From positions 1 through 23,109 of the IMG/VR virus record IMGVR_UViG_3300042453_003252: a stretch of 23,109 bases of DNA; one strand, written 5' to 3'. The notes below the pieces were generated by a model. It was not told where the DNA came from. It ran no database searches and saw only the letters and a program-made list of their open reading frames with translations. The position numbers were made by a program, and so were the translations under genes. Position 1 is the first letter of the stretch, and every line of letters starts with the position of its first letter. The stretch comes from a virus. This document shows, piece after piece, positions 15,384 to 23,109 of this stretch.

Positions 15384-17678
15384 TTAAAAGTCGTATTGAG
15401 GGTTTCGTGCGGAGCGGTGCATCACATCGAGTATACCATTGAGTTGGCTTTCTGTGATCGGGGTAGGTAATCCGCCCATTCTACTCGCGATCTCTTTTTT
15501 GTGGTCTTGGTGGATCTTCTCTCGATCCTCGGGACTGGTTTTGGGGTTATAGGAAGCATAAAGCCTGACGCTATGCCAAGGGTCGTTCATCATTTTTTGA
15601 TGAATTTCATCGGTAATCCTTGGATTACCAGCGAGTTTTTCCCTCAAGGAGGTATTTGAATGGTTAGCAAACTTTTCCTGCATCTCAGGATGAAGATTGC
15701 CGTTCAAAGCCATTGTTCCAGCTTGGGCTGGGCTTATCTTGTTGAAGAGCTTCCGCTGGGTAGATAGCGACAGAGATTGGTTTGCAACAAAAGAGGTTGG
15801 TATGGTATGAAAATCTGAGATTTCTTTCTGGATGGATGGGTCAAGAGACTTGTTGCCCGCAAGGTGCGCGATTTTTAGCCAGTCACCCGCCCTCCCCGAG
15901 TAAGCCGATGGATCACTGATCTCTTTTTCAGGGTTGTGGCGATCGAAAATCTCTCTCTGCAAGTCAGGGTGAAGGCTTGGGTTCGACAAGAGGTTGTTCA
16001 TAGCTCGGCTGCCACTGTCAGTATGTTGCAACTTATCAAGTTGATTATACAGTCGTCTTTGTAAAGAGAGCAATGCTGGTGTGTTCTCCGCATATCGCTC
16101 TAGGGTGTCCGCAACGGCTTCCAGATGATGGGCTCTAAGTCTTCCTTTTTTCTCTTCAGTCTTGTAGAGGGGCTCAGACTTTTTCAATGCTCTTCGTTTC
16201 AGGTTGATACGCATGCTCTCCTGAACTTCGGGGTCTTTGTCGTTCAATAGTTTTTCATGGACGCTTGGGTGAAGGTTGGGATGAAGAGCCATGTTAGCAC
16301 GAACCTCCCAATTTTTGTCGTCCGCTAGTTTCTCGTGAAGACTCGGATGAAGGTTGGGATTTCCAGCGAGTTCGTGCCGAACCCATAAATTTTTGTCGTT
16401 TGCCAGTTTTTCCTGAATGCTTAGGTGAAGGTTAGGATTTTGGGCAATTGAATAGCGGATGTAGATATTTTTGTCGTTTACGAGCTTCTCGTGAATGCTC
16501 GGGTCGAGATTCGGATTCTTTGCCGTAGTCATGCGGACTTCATCATCCCCATCGTTTGCCAGTTTTTCATGTAGGCTAGGGTGAAGGTTAGGGCTTTTGG
16601 CAACCAAATTGCGAAGATAGGGTTTTGTGCTATATGCAAAATCCTCTTGGAGACTCAAAGGGGGGTTCCCCTCTTCAACAATCATGTGTAGGTGTTCGTC
16701 CCTCAACCTGCGTTTGGGGGGTTCGGCTTTGTAGAGGGGCTCGAACTTACTCATGGGCTTATAGGAAGGGTTTCTTTTCATCGAATCCCTGACCTTGCTT
16801 GGGGGTTCTGCTTCGGACTTTTTCATTGCCATAAAGTCCCTGAGCTTTCTGTGATGCTCTCTTGTAATCTGAGGGCTATAATTGTCTCTTAGGTTTTGCC
16901 ATACCGCCCAATGATGATGGGGTATCAGTCGCTCAAAAACACTAGGGTAAAGATTTTCGTTATCAGATAGGCTTATGGCGACATCTCCATCTGGAGAGTC
17001 ACGGTCAAGCAATTTGTGTTGCTCTTCTTCTGTGAGATCAGGATTGCCCGCAATTTTTTGCTGAACCCAGCGGGCTTTATGATTTACGAGTTTTTGACGA
17101 ACGCTAGGGTCTAACCCTTTTTTTCTGGCAAGTCCGCCAGCAATGGAGGTATATATATTGTCCGCAAAGGCGTGTTGTAGGTGTAGTGGTAAATTATTTT
17201 CTTTTAATTTGTTTTCCGCCCAATTGCTGTAATTGGGGTAGCTCGCCCACTTCGCCTCAAGCTCAGGGGTTGGGTTGTTGATTCGTTCTTTTTGAGCGGA
17301 GCTGATATTTGGTATTTGCAGAAATATTTGATGAACATCGGGATGAGGATGATCCTTCATGATATCTGCAATTTGCGGGTTCGTGCTAGCTCTACGAGCA
17401 AGTAATAGGGGCACATCAGAATCAGGATGGTTTACCAGATTTTTGATTGCGTCCCAGTGTAGGTTTTTTTGACTATGTATAAGGCGATATGCCACCTTTG
17501 CCGAGGGATTAGAGGCCAACTTTTTTTGAATGGATGGATGAAGATTGGGTTTTTGGGCAATAGTATCGAAATGTTCCTCCCTCAACCTGCTTTTTGGGGG
17601 CTCGGCTTTGGCAAAATGTTCCCCGTGGAACATTTCTTCCCCTTTAAGCAGTAGTGTTAAGAGACCTTCATATTTCAT
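15384..17678 (-). CDS. LRV/HEAT-like repeat protein in three blocks (764 aa)
   Basis: This protein is built of about 26-residue helical repeats of the type NPNLHPSLHEKLANDKxxxVR, matching the leucine-rich-repeat-variant (LRV) pattern. The clearest copies are five tandem ones at residues 362-491, with a degenerate copy before them and scattered ones in 41-280 and 560-720. Three blocks each open with K[AST]E followed by K.RLR..H: residues 24-36, 317-329 and 506-518. Extra KKSE motifs at 287-289 and 500-502 mark block ends. The expected shape is three superhelical binding arms. The start codon overlaps the 390-aa gene's stop (ATGA), so the two are likely translationally coupled. No catalytic motif is visible; a protein- or nucleic-acid-binding role is inferred. 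The K[SA]E linkers suggest processing. Confidence 0.85.
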   Translation of the reverse strand: MKYEGLLTLLLKGEEMFHGEHFAKAEPPKSRLREEHFDTIAQKPNLHPSIQKKLASNPSAKVAYRLIHSQKNLHWDAIKNLVNHPDSDVPLLLARRASTNPQIADIMKDHPHPDVHQIFLQIPNISSAQKERINNPTPELEAKWASYPNYSNWAENKLKENNLPLHLQHAFADNIYTSIAGGLARKKGLDPSVRQKLVNHKARWVQQKIAGNPDLTEEEQHKLLDRDSPDGDVAISLSDNENLYPSVFERLIPHHHWAVWQNLRDNYSPQITREHHRKLRDFMAMKKSEAEPPSKVRDSMKRNPSYKPMSKFEPLYKAEPPKRRLRDEHLHMIVEEGNPPLSLQEDFAYSTKPYLRNLVAKSPNLHPSLHEKLANDGDDEVRMTTAKNPNLDPSIHEKLVNDKNIYIRYSIAQNPNLHLSIQEKLANDKNLWVRHELAGNPNLHPSLHEKLADDKNWEVRANMALHPNLHPSVHEKLLNDKDPEVQESMRINLKRRALKKSEPLYKTEEKKGRLRAHHLEAVADTLERYAENTPALLSLQRRLYNQLDKLQHTDSGSRAMNNLLSNPSLHPDLQREIFDRHNPEKEISDPSAYSGRAGDWLKIAHLAGNKSLDPSIQKEISDFHTIPTSFVANQSLSLSTQRKLFNKISPAQAGTMALNGNLHPEMQEKFANHSNTSLREKLAGNPRITDEIHQKMMNDPWHSVRLYASYNPKTSPEDREKIHQDHKKEIASRMGGLPTPITESQLNGILDVMHRSARNPQYDF
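16206..16595 (-). repeat. Five tandem 78-bp in-frame repeats (LRV units)
   Basis: Five consecutive 78-base units (26 codons) encode the tandem LRV copies at residues 362-491 of the 764-aa protein. Phrases such as HPSLHEKLANDK recur with changes concentrated at the positions before and after VR. A sixth, degenerate unit precedes them. These are protein-coding repeats, not a CRISPR array. Confidence 0.8.
16693..16731 (-). repeat. Module-head duplicate (39 bp), copy 1
   Basis: Encodes the K-A-E ... K.RLR..H head of the second repeat block. It matches 17572-17610 at about 35 of 39 positions, so the two block heads share recent common origin at the DNA level. Confidence 0.65.
17572..17610 (-). 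repeat. Module-head duplicate (39 bp), copy 2
   Basis: Partner of 16693-16731; encodes the head of the first repeat block (AKAEPPKSRLREEH). Confidence 0.65.
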
Positions 17679-18847
17679 AGGAGCTTTTCAAGTGCTTGGG
17701 CGGACAGCTCTGGGTCAGAAGACATCGCAAACGCTTCTGGGTTGTTTTTTAGGACATGGGCTCTGTGTTCAGGGCTCAGGTCATCGATATGGAAGTTGTT
17801 CTCGTGAGCATAGCCTCCACCCATTGGGACATACCCTTGAGCGAGAAGGTGGGAGATTGCTTCGTGGTAGCGAGGGTTTGGCTTTTCGTTTGCTCGACCC
17901 TTCATTTCACCTAAAACATTGTTTTCCTTATCGTTAATAAAAGTTAAATGAGGCTCGTGGTAAGTCTTACCACCCATCTTGTGGGCGGATCTCAACGAAA
18001 GAACTTCATGGTATGGGGCTTCGCTTGGGACATTCCCGCAATGGCCCATAGCCTTTCCTTCCGCAGAGCAAGACCCCTTGCCAAGAGAATACCAAGCCAT
18101 ACCGTTACCAACATCAAGGATTTTTTTAGTATCAGAGGTAGGCACAACGAGGTTGGTTTTCTGGCCAATTCGATCATTGTACGCTTTTTCAGCGGATTTG
18201 AGGTGGTCTAGTCCAGATTCAAAACTGTGGCCTTTATCAAAGCGGACTTGGGAAACTTCGGGAATGTGCTGAGAGCCAGCAAAATGCTCAAGCTCGTGTT
18301 TGATCTCATGGAACTTCTCAGGATTTGCCCTGTAGTTCCTGATAACCCAAGTACCCCAATTGGAGTTGGGCATCTTTTTGGCCGTATCGTAAGCCTCGCG
18401 GTGGGGCTCGATGTTGCCTCCGAGCATCTGCTTATACTGGGCAGACTTCTCGAGTGACTCAAAATCTTGTTCTTCTGATCTCAAAAGGTATTCGCTCATG
18501 TGCATATCCTGTGCTTCTCCAACTTCTCCATGGAGATAGTTTGCCACCTCGCTGATAAGGGAGGCCGCTTTCGATACTCTTTTCTTTACCCATTCGGGCG
18601 ACTTGCCAGAGTAGTTGACGAGTCCAGTCAATTCTTGAATATGGTGTTCGATCGCCTCAAGCTCGGTTTCCGCTTCGGGAGCCATTTGATCATGATAGGT
18701 TCCGTAGCGTGATTTGGCGTTCGGGATCTTGTCGGTGTAAAGGGTATAGTTGTCCCCTTCGTCACCAAACGATTGGTACATTTCGTAATAGGGCAAATCG
18801 GGGTAAATCGAGTACATATTTGGCTTATCGTTATCCATAGTCCTCAT
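17675..18847 (-). CDS. PcfJ-like protein with N-terminal WVK helical module (390 aa)
   Basis: Residues 60-111 form a helical module (IEHHIQELTGLVN ... PEWVKKRVSKAASLI) paralogous to one in the 837-aa protein; I recognise it from other phage virion proteins. Residues about 160-350 resemble the PcfJ-like domain of phage and conjugative-element polyvalent proteins: AMGHCGN (266-272), EVLSLR (281-286), EPHLTFIND (298-306), LGEMKGRANEKPNPRYH (312-328) and GGGYAHENNF. PcfJ-like proteins have no settled activity. There is an alternative, better-placed ATG at 18838 (residue 4), preceded by AGGATGAGG; it is probably the true start. The stop overlaps the next gene's ATG. A 55-base gap separates it from the upstream large gene. 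Confidence 0.8.
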   Translation of the reverse strand: MRTMDNDKPNMYSIYPDLPYYEMYQSFGDEGDNYTLYTDKIPNAKSRYGTYHDQMAPEAETELEAIEHHIQELTGLVNYSGKSPEWVKKRVSKAASLISEVANYLHGEVGEAQDMHMSEYLLRSEEQDFESLEKSAQYKQMLGGNIEPHREAYDTAKKMPNSNWGTWVIRNYRANPEKFHEIKHELEHFAGSQHIPEVSQVRFDKGHSFESGLDHLKSAEKAYNDRIGQKTNLVVPTSDTKKILDVGNGMAWYSLGKGSCSAEGKAMGHCGNVPSEAPYHEVLSLRSAHKMGGKTYHEPHLTFINDKENNVLGEMKGRANEKPNPRYHEAISHLLAQGYVPMGGGYAHENNFHIDDLSPEHRAHVLKNNPEAFAMSSDPELSAQALEKLL

Positions 18848-18850
18848 CCT
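18842..18850 (-). promoter_or_regulatory. Shine-Dalgarno site favouring the second ATG of the PcfJ-like gene
   Basis: AGGATGAGG on the minus strand overlaps the first ATG (18847) and lies 3 bases before the second (18838). The first ATG has no site at normal distance, so initiation at 18838, giving a 387-aa product, is more likely. Confidence 0.5.
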
Positions 18851-18902
18851 AAGATTACCATTTTCCCTTTTCCTGAATAATTACAAGCTGTTCAGCTATT
18901 GA

Positions 18903-21900
18903 TTACAGACCGCTTAGGTCTTCTGGCTTCAGGCTTTGGGAGCGGTTGTAGGCTTCCCGCCATTGCTTTTTGAGCTTGGCGATTGTTGTGTGATAGACCT
19001 TATCCCCTTGAAGAGGATTGTCTTTGAATTTTCTCGCGATCGATTCACGGAAATGCTTTCTCTTTTGAGGGTTTACCAAAAGGTCTCTAGCATGGGTCAA
19101 AAGCTCCTCGTTGAAATGTGAAGACTTGGCCTTGTATCCAACTCCCTGAATGAAGTCTGAAATATGCCCAAGGACATCTTGATCAAAGGCTCCGAGTACA
19201 TGGTTTCGAGCCTTGAGTGCCACCGCTGGGCCATACTTTTGACCGATCTTGTCGAAGATACCGTGAAGAGCCTCATGCTCAATCGTTGATTCGACAGTCT
19301 GTCCACGGAGTTTCTGTTGCGGAGCGGTTAGTTTTTCAGTCTTGATGCGAGCCTTGGAAGGGGCTCTTGGGGCTTTGAATTTTGGAGCATTCTTTTGGTG
19401 TTCCTCAAGCTCTCTATTTGCCTGATCGCGCTCTTGTGACCCCCAAGGAAAACTTCTTACTTTGTCCCGAATTTCACGCCACTTTTTATTGTGGGTATCA
19501 ACTTTGGCGTTATATGCAATCAGAGCTTCATTCCTTTTCTTGTTGTGTTCCACCATTTTATTGGCGTAGCTCTCATCGAAATCCTCAAACTTGGAACGAA
19601 GGGCTCCCCCTAAAGCTGACTGATAGGATCGTTGAGGCATATATGCTGGGTGGCCAACTTCGTAATTGACCCCGAGACGAGTGCGGTCAAAGGCTCCAGA
19701 GGCTGCGCTTTGAACTTTTTTTCTTTGTTGCGTAAGGTGTTCTTGGATGGCTTTCTCGCTCGCTCGAGGATTGTTGTGACGAACATACGCCTCGTATTGA
19801 GGGGAGACCTCTGCGGCTGAAACTTTCCTGCCAAAAATATCCTTTTGACGACCCGTGGTTAGGAGCTGGACATTCTGCTCGGCTCTAGGATCGGTCTTAA
19901 AATGAGGAAACCTCATCTTTGGGCGAGTCTTTTTGAGAGGCTCGGCCTTCATGAAGTAGTCGGAATCCTTGGCGGTCAGTTTCCTGCTGACCTTGGCGTT
20001 GTTGGTGAAGGGGTTGGCGTGGCTTGCAACCTTATCCCATGCTCTAGTTGCATCAGGAGAGCGTTGGTAGCCTTCGCTCATGAGTCCCTTACCGCCCTTT
20101 GACTTGGCGTGGGTGTTGGCAAGGTTCAGCATGTGCTGATAGATACCCTTGCCACGATGCTCGGGGGCGATCTCGGAGTTGTGTACGCCGAAGTACCCTG
20201 TCCTCTGCCAGCGTGGATCGGATGGGTCGGTCTCGGAATGTGGGCTTCCAAAGGATCGATTTGAGAAGGCAAGGTGACCGATCTTCTTACCCTTGTGATA
20301 AGCAATGACCCCTGCGCCAGTGTCGCCAAACCGTCTGCCACCCTCAAAGAGCTTGAAGCGATAGCCCTGATTGTGAATCTCGTCAGGGGAGAGCCCCTTC
20401 TTCATCTCTTTCAATTCACCCGACTGCTCTTTGATCTCTGCTTGGAGCTTGCGCTTAGTAGGGTGGCGCAGGACATCGAGGAGTTTTTTATGCTCCTTCA
20501 GGAACTGCTCTTTGGGCATGCGGATCTCTTCGGACTTGCCTACTGGCATCTTCCAGCGGGTAGAGTGGACTAGCCTTCCAGTGATCACATTGTGGGGATA
20601 TTGGTACGAGCCGATGTCTTTTCCTTGAAAGAATTTTTGGGCAAGCCTTTGATCGTCTGGGTGCATTTCGTGGAAGGGCTTGTAATTGTAGCGGAAGTCT
20701 TTACCGATATTTGTACTTAGCCGTGTAACATCAGATGCTTTGCGGAGGGTCTGCTCCCAAGTTGCCTTACCTTTAAGATTAGGGTTGTGCTGGGTCTTCA
20801 GTTGTCCATAGGTAGAAGGCTTGTACCCGAGCTTTGGAGGTTGTTGCCCATAGGTCGATCTCATGTGGGATGGGATAACAGAAGGATCCGAATACTTGAC
20901 CGCAATGTTGCTGTACGGACTGTTCTTCTTTTTGTGTTCTACTAGATCATCGCCTGCTTGGATATTATTCTGAGCTAGAAAGTTTTCGACATGTTTTCCC
21001 GCAACGCCCCAGTGATCCATATTTCGACCAACAAGTTTATTGTGCCTGTAATTGTCAACGGAATCATAGGTAACAACACCCTCGGGCTTGTTTTGAAGCG
21101 AGATGTTCCCTTTAGGAACTTCATTCCAGATATGAACATTTTTACCAGCATGGCCCGTATCCCTCAAATTTTGAAGGAAGGCTTCGTGGATCACTTGGTT
21201 GGGATTTTTATCTCCAAAAAGAATGCTCTGGATCTTCTCAAGATGGTGCTGTGGATACTTTTCACCCGCTCTGTTCAGAGCGATGTTGGCTTGATCTTGG
21301 GTGATTTGGCCATTAGCTACAGCGTCTTGGGCTTGCTTTTTTGCTTGCTTCACAAGATTCTGGCCAAAGTCGGATTGCACCTCATCGATGTGAATACCAT
21401 CGTCGCCTTTGGTGTAGCGCACCCAGCCAAGGGTATGTTCGTCTGTGGGGTGACCTGAGTACCTTGAGGCTTCCATCACATTGTCAAAAGTTCTATGAAC
21501 ACCAGCGTCCTCCATTGCCTTGCGATGCTCTGGGGTGGCCTTCAATTGGAATACTTGAGATTGCTCTGGGGTATGTTGCTGGTCGTCCAAAGCATCCTTA
21601 TATGCTTTGGGGTTAATTTGGTCAGGGTGGGGGTTGTCTTGTTCCCACTCATTCATCTTGTCGTCTACATAGCCTTGAGTAGCTTCACTAAGAGCATCAT
21701 CAAGAGCTTCTTGGTATCTTGGGAAATACTTATCATTGTCGAGATGTAAATCATGCTCCATTGCATGGTCGTACAGCTCATCTGTATCTACTTCGTGATC
21801 TTCGGGGAGTTCTGGGTGTGTTTTATTGTAATGTTCAAGGACTGCGTCTTCATCCATGAAATCGGAGGGAGAAATGTTTTCGTCGTATCCCCACCTGTGA

Positions 21901-23109
21901 GCATCTTCGTGTGCCTCATCCCTGTATTCATTTTCGGCTTCATCTCTTCTTCTGTGCCATTCGTCTTCGTCTGGCTGAAAGCCATGCTCATCGAAATCGC
22001 CGTACTCGGTATGGCCGACATTGTATTGGAGCTTGGGCTGGGACTGAATGTGCTGATGGACACGATCGGCTGAAAGCTGACCTTTGCTATCAAGTAAGTG
22101 GTTGATATTCAGGGCTTGTGGGTCGTAGCCTTGTTGCTTCAGGGCGTTCTTGTTGGCAACACCCCCATGGACATTGTTGATGTGGTCTCGAAGTTCACGG
22201 AGCTTGTTTGTGCCAAGGGCGACATGGACTTGGTTCTTGGGGTCGTAGCTTGGAGCTTCGTCCTTGCGGAGGAGTTCAAAGGACTCGGATTTTCCAATCC
22301 CATGGCGGATACGCAAGATGTCTTTTGCTCTTTGCTGAATATCGCGGGCAATCGGGGCTTTGGCAATTCGCTGGAGGGTCTCTGAGGAGGCATTGGGATG
22401 GTTCGCAACCCGATGCTGGTACTTGTCGTCGAAAGGGTACTTGTCCGAAATCCAGTCAAGGTCACCCGATGGAGTGGTATGATCATTTAGCATTTCGTCA
22501 AAAACTGGGAATGGATTCCATTTATTTTTCCATATCCTTTGATAGTTTTCAGGGCTCAGTTTTTTTCGATTTTCCAGATGTTTTTGAGCAACCCTGCTGA
22601 TGTCGGGATTTTTATGGTTTGCGTACTCCTCCACAATATGTTGCGGAGCGTTACGGTGTTCGGCAATGTCTTGTGCTGTACTATGATAGTCGGGGTGAAG
22701 TTCGGGGTGATATTTTCCAGTTGGGGTATTTATCTTTTCGTGAATTTTTTGAAGGACTTCTGGGCCAGCATTTAGGTTATAGGGAATATGGAATAAATAT
22801 TTTGGATCGTCCGCAAGGCGATTGAGTACGGATTGGCTTGTAGTTCCTCTAACCAACTGATCAACCAGATGGGGGCGAAGTCTGCCTTTTGGCGCACCTT
22901 GATTCTTGTCGGACTTCTGTAAGTCCGCTTCGGAGGCAATCCCTTTCTTCAGGCAATGCTCCCGCAAGGAACCGATGTTTTTTTTAACGGATTCAATGTG
23001 GGCTTCAAGGCTCTTCTTGGAAGGCTTGGTCTCGGCGATCTTCTTATTCGTCTTGGCATCGTAGATCACGACATGGGACTCACCATCGTGATCGCACTTC
23101 TCGAGCGCG
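18903..23109 (-). CDS. Giant polyvalent protein: repeats, EVQSD domain, GNAT, HEXXH metallopeptidase; 5' end cut by window edge
   Basis: The frame stays open from the first codon with start potential (GTG at 23069) through 13 more codons to the window edge, so the true start lies outside; residues are numbered here from that GTG. Residues 60-250 are degenerate LRV-like repeats beginning with KGRLRPH. Residues 500-840 form a domain with LGWVRYT and HIDEVQSD (560-567), which I recognise from other large-phage multi-domain proteins, function unknown. Residues 900-1015 look like a GNAT acetyltransferase, with EIAPEHRGKGIYQHM as the acetyl-CoA loop. Residues 1060-1388 contain HEALH (1265-1269) and a plausible third zinc ligand in EELLTHA (1321-1327), indicating a metallopeptidase. 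An acidic, charged stretch covers 350-500. GKSE (259-262), GKSE (844-847) and MKAE (1040-1043) fall between these domains. Confidence 0.85.
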   Translation of the reverse strand, partial: ALEKCDHDGESHVVIYDAKTNKKIAETKPSKKSLEAHIESVKKNIGSLREHCLKKGIASEADLQKSDKNQGAPKGRLRPHLVDQLVRGTTSQSVLNRLADDPKYLFHIPYNLNAGPEVLQKIHEKINTPTGKYHPELHPDYHSTAQDIAEHRNAPQHIVEEYANHKNPDISRVAQKHLENRKKLSPENYQRIWKNKWNPFPVFDEMLNDHTTPSGDLDWISDKYPFDDKYQHRVANHPNASSETLQRIAKAPIARDIQQRAKDILRIRHGIGKSESFELLRKDEAPSYDPKNQVHVALGTNKLRELRDHINNVHGGVANKNALKQQGYDPQALNINHLLDSKGQLSADRVHQHIQSQPKLQYNVGHTEYGDFDEHGFQPDEDEWHRRRDEAENEYRDEAHEDAHRWGYDENISPSDFMDEDAVLEHYNKTHPELPEDHEVDTDELYDHAMEHDLHLDNDKYFPRYQEALDDALSEATQGYVDDKMNEWEQDNPHPDQINPKAYKDALDDQQHTPEQSQVFQLKATPEHRKAMEDAGVHRTFDNVMEASRYSGHPTDEHTLGWVRYTKGDDGIHIDEVQSDFGQNLVKQAKKQAQDAVANGQITQDQANIALNRAGEKYPQHHLEKIQSILFGDKNPNQVIHEAFLQNLRDTGHAGKNVHIWNEVPKGNISLQNKPEGVVTYDSVDNYRHNKLVGRNMDHWGVAGKHVENFLAQNNIQAGDDLVEHKKKNSPYSNIAVKYSDPSVIPSHMRSTYGQQPPKLGYKPSTYGQLKTQHNPNLKGKATWEQTLRKASDVTRLSTNIGKDFRYNYKPFHEMHPDDQRLAQKFFQGKDIGSYQYPHNVITGRLVHSTRWKMPVGKSEEIRMPKEQFLKEHKKLLDVLRHPTKRKLQAEIKEQSGELKEMKKGLSPDEIHNQGYRFKLFEGGRRFGDTGAGVIAYHKGKKIGHLAFSNRSFGSPHSETDPSDPRWQRTGYFGVHNSEIAPEHRGKGIYQHMLNLANTHAKSKGGKGLMSEGYQRSPDATRAWDKVASHANPFTNNAKVSRKLTAKDSDYFMKAEPLKKTRPKMRFPHFKTDPRAEQNVQLLTTGRQKDIFGRKVSAAEVSPQYEAYVRHNNPRASEKAIQEHLTQQRKKVQSAASGAFDRTRLGVNYEVGHPAYMPQRSYQSALGGALRSKFEDFDESYANKMVEHNKKRNEALIAYNAKVDTHNKKWREIRDKVRSFPWGSQERDQANRELEEHQKNAPKFKAPRAPSKARIKTEKLTAPQQKLRGQTVESTIEHEALHGIFDKIGQKYGPAVALKARNHVLGAFDQDVLGHISDFIQGVGYKAKSSHFNEELLTHARDLLVNPQKRKHFRESIARKFKDNPLQGDKVYHTTIAKLKKQWREAYNRSQSLKPEDLSGL

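Noticed and set aside
16206-16595. Evenly spaced repeats resembling a CRISPR array
   Set aside because: Units are 78 bases with no constant-repeat/unique-spacer division, stay in frame and encode LRV helices.
18886-18897. AGCTG-TT-CAGCT inverted repeat in the 55-base gap
   Set aside because: Only a 5-bp stem with a 2-base centre and no U-tract; too weak to call a terminator or operator.
17675-23109. Giant, PcfJ-like and repeat genes as pieces of one broken gene
   Set aside because: A proper stop, a 55-base gap with a ribosome site, and an ATGA overlap show they are separate genes, and no frame continues across the joints.

Overview
The window is part of the late (virion) gene block of a contractile-tailed bacteriophage (myovirus morphology) with a large genome, probably known only from environmental sequence. 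Every supported gene lies on the minus strand, so the gene order reads from base 23109 down to base 1. Genes are packed with 0-60 base gaps or ATGA-type overlaps, and most starts carry bacterial-type Shine-Dalgarno sequences. Stops are TAA or TGA under the standard code. The host cannot be told from this sequence. No tRNA, integrase, transposase or CRISPR array was seen.

Region A (23109 to about 15384) holds three long multi-domain proteins resembling the 'polyvalent' proteins of large phages. The first (at least 1388 aa, cut by the right edge) has, in order, LRV/HEAT-like repeats, a large domain with an EVQSD motif, a GNAT acetyltransferase domain and a HEXXH metallopeptidase domain. The second (390 aa) is a PcfJ-like protein. 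The third (764 aa) is three blocks of LRV-type helical repeats.

Region B (15372 to 10169) holds small virion-associated genes, a 304-aa structural protein and a 266-aa zinc-ribbon protein. It also holds an 837-aa mosaic: an N-terminal GGDEF/mCpol-like nucleotidyl-cyclase palm domain joined to a very acidic, scaffold-like stretch and several small modules. Region C (10169 to 4211) holds neck/tail-completion proteins, a Tudor-like/basic 309-aa protein, the tail sheath and the tail tube, and ends in a rho-independent terminator. Region D (4035 to 1) holds virion surface and tail-fibre-like proteins. One of these is an incomplete reading frame of at least 695 codons that stays open to the left edge.

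The most notable pattern is a short K-[S/A]-E motif in the linkers of the Region A/B multi-domain proteins and the 309-aa protein. It falls almost exactly at the boundaries between recognisable domains and was not seen in the tail proteins. My inference, not shown by sequence alone, is that these are head-maturation-protease cut sites. The proteins would then be polyproteins packaged in the head and released as separate effectors (acetyltransferase, metallopeptidase, PcfJ-like, cyclase-like, repeat proteins), perhaps delivered with the DNA. Small paralogous modules shared between these proteins show they were assembled by shuffling.
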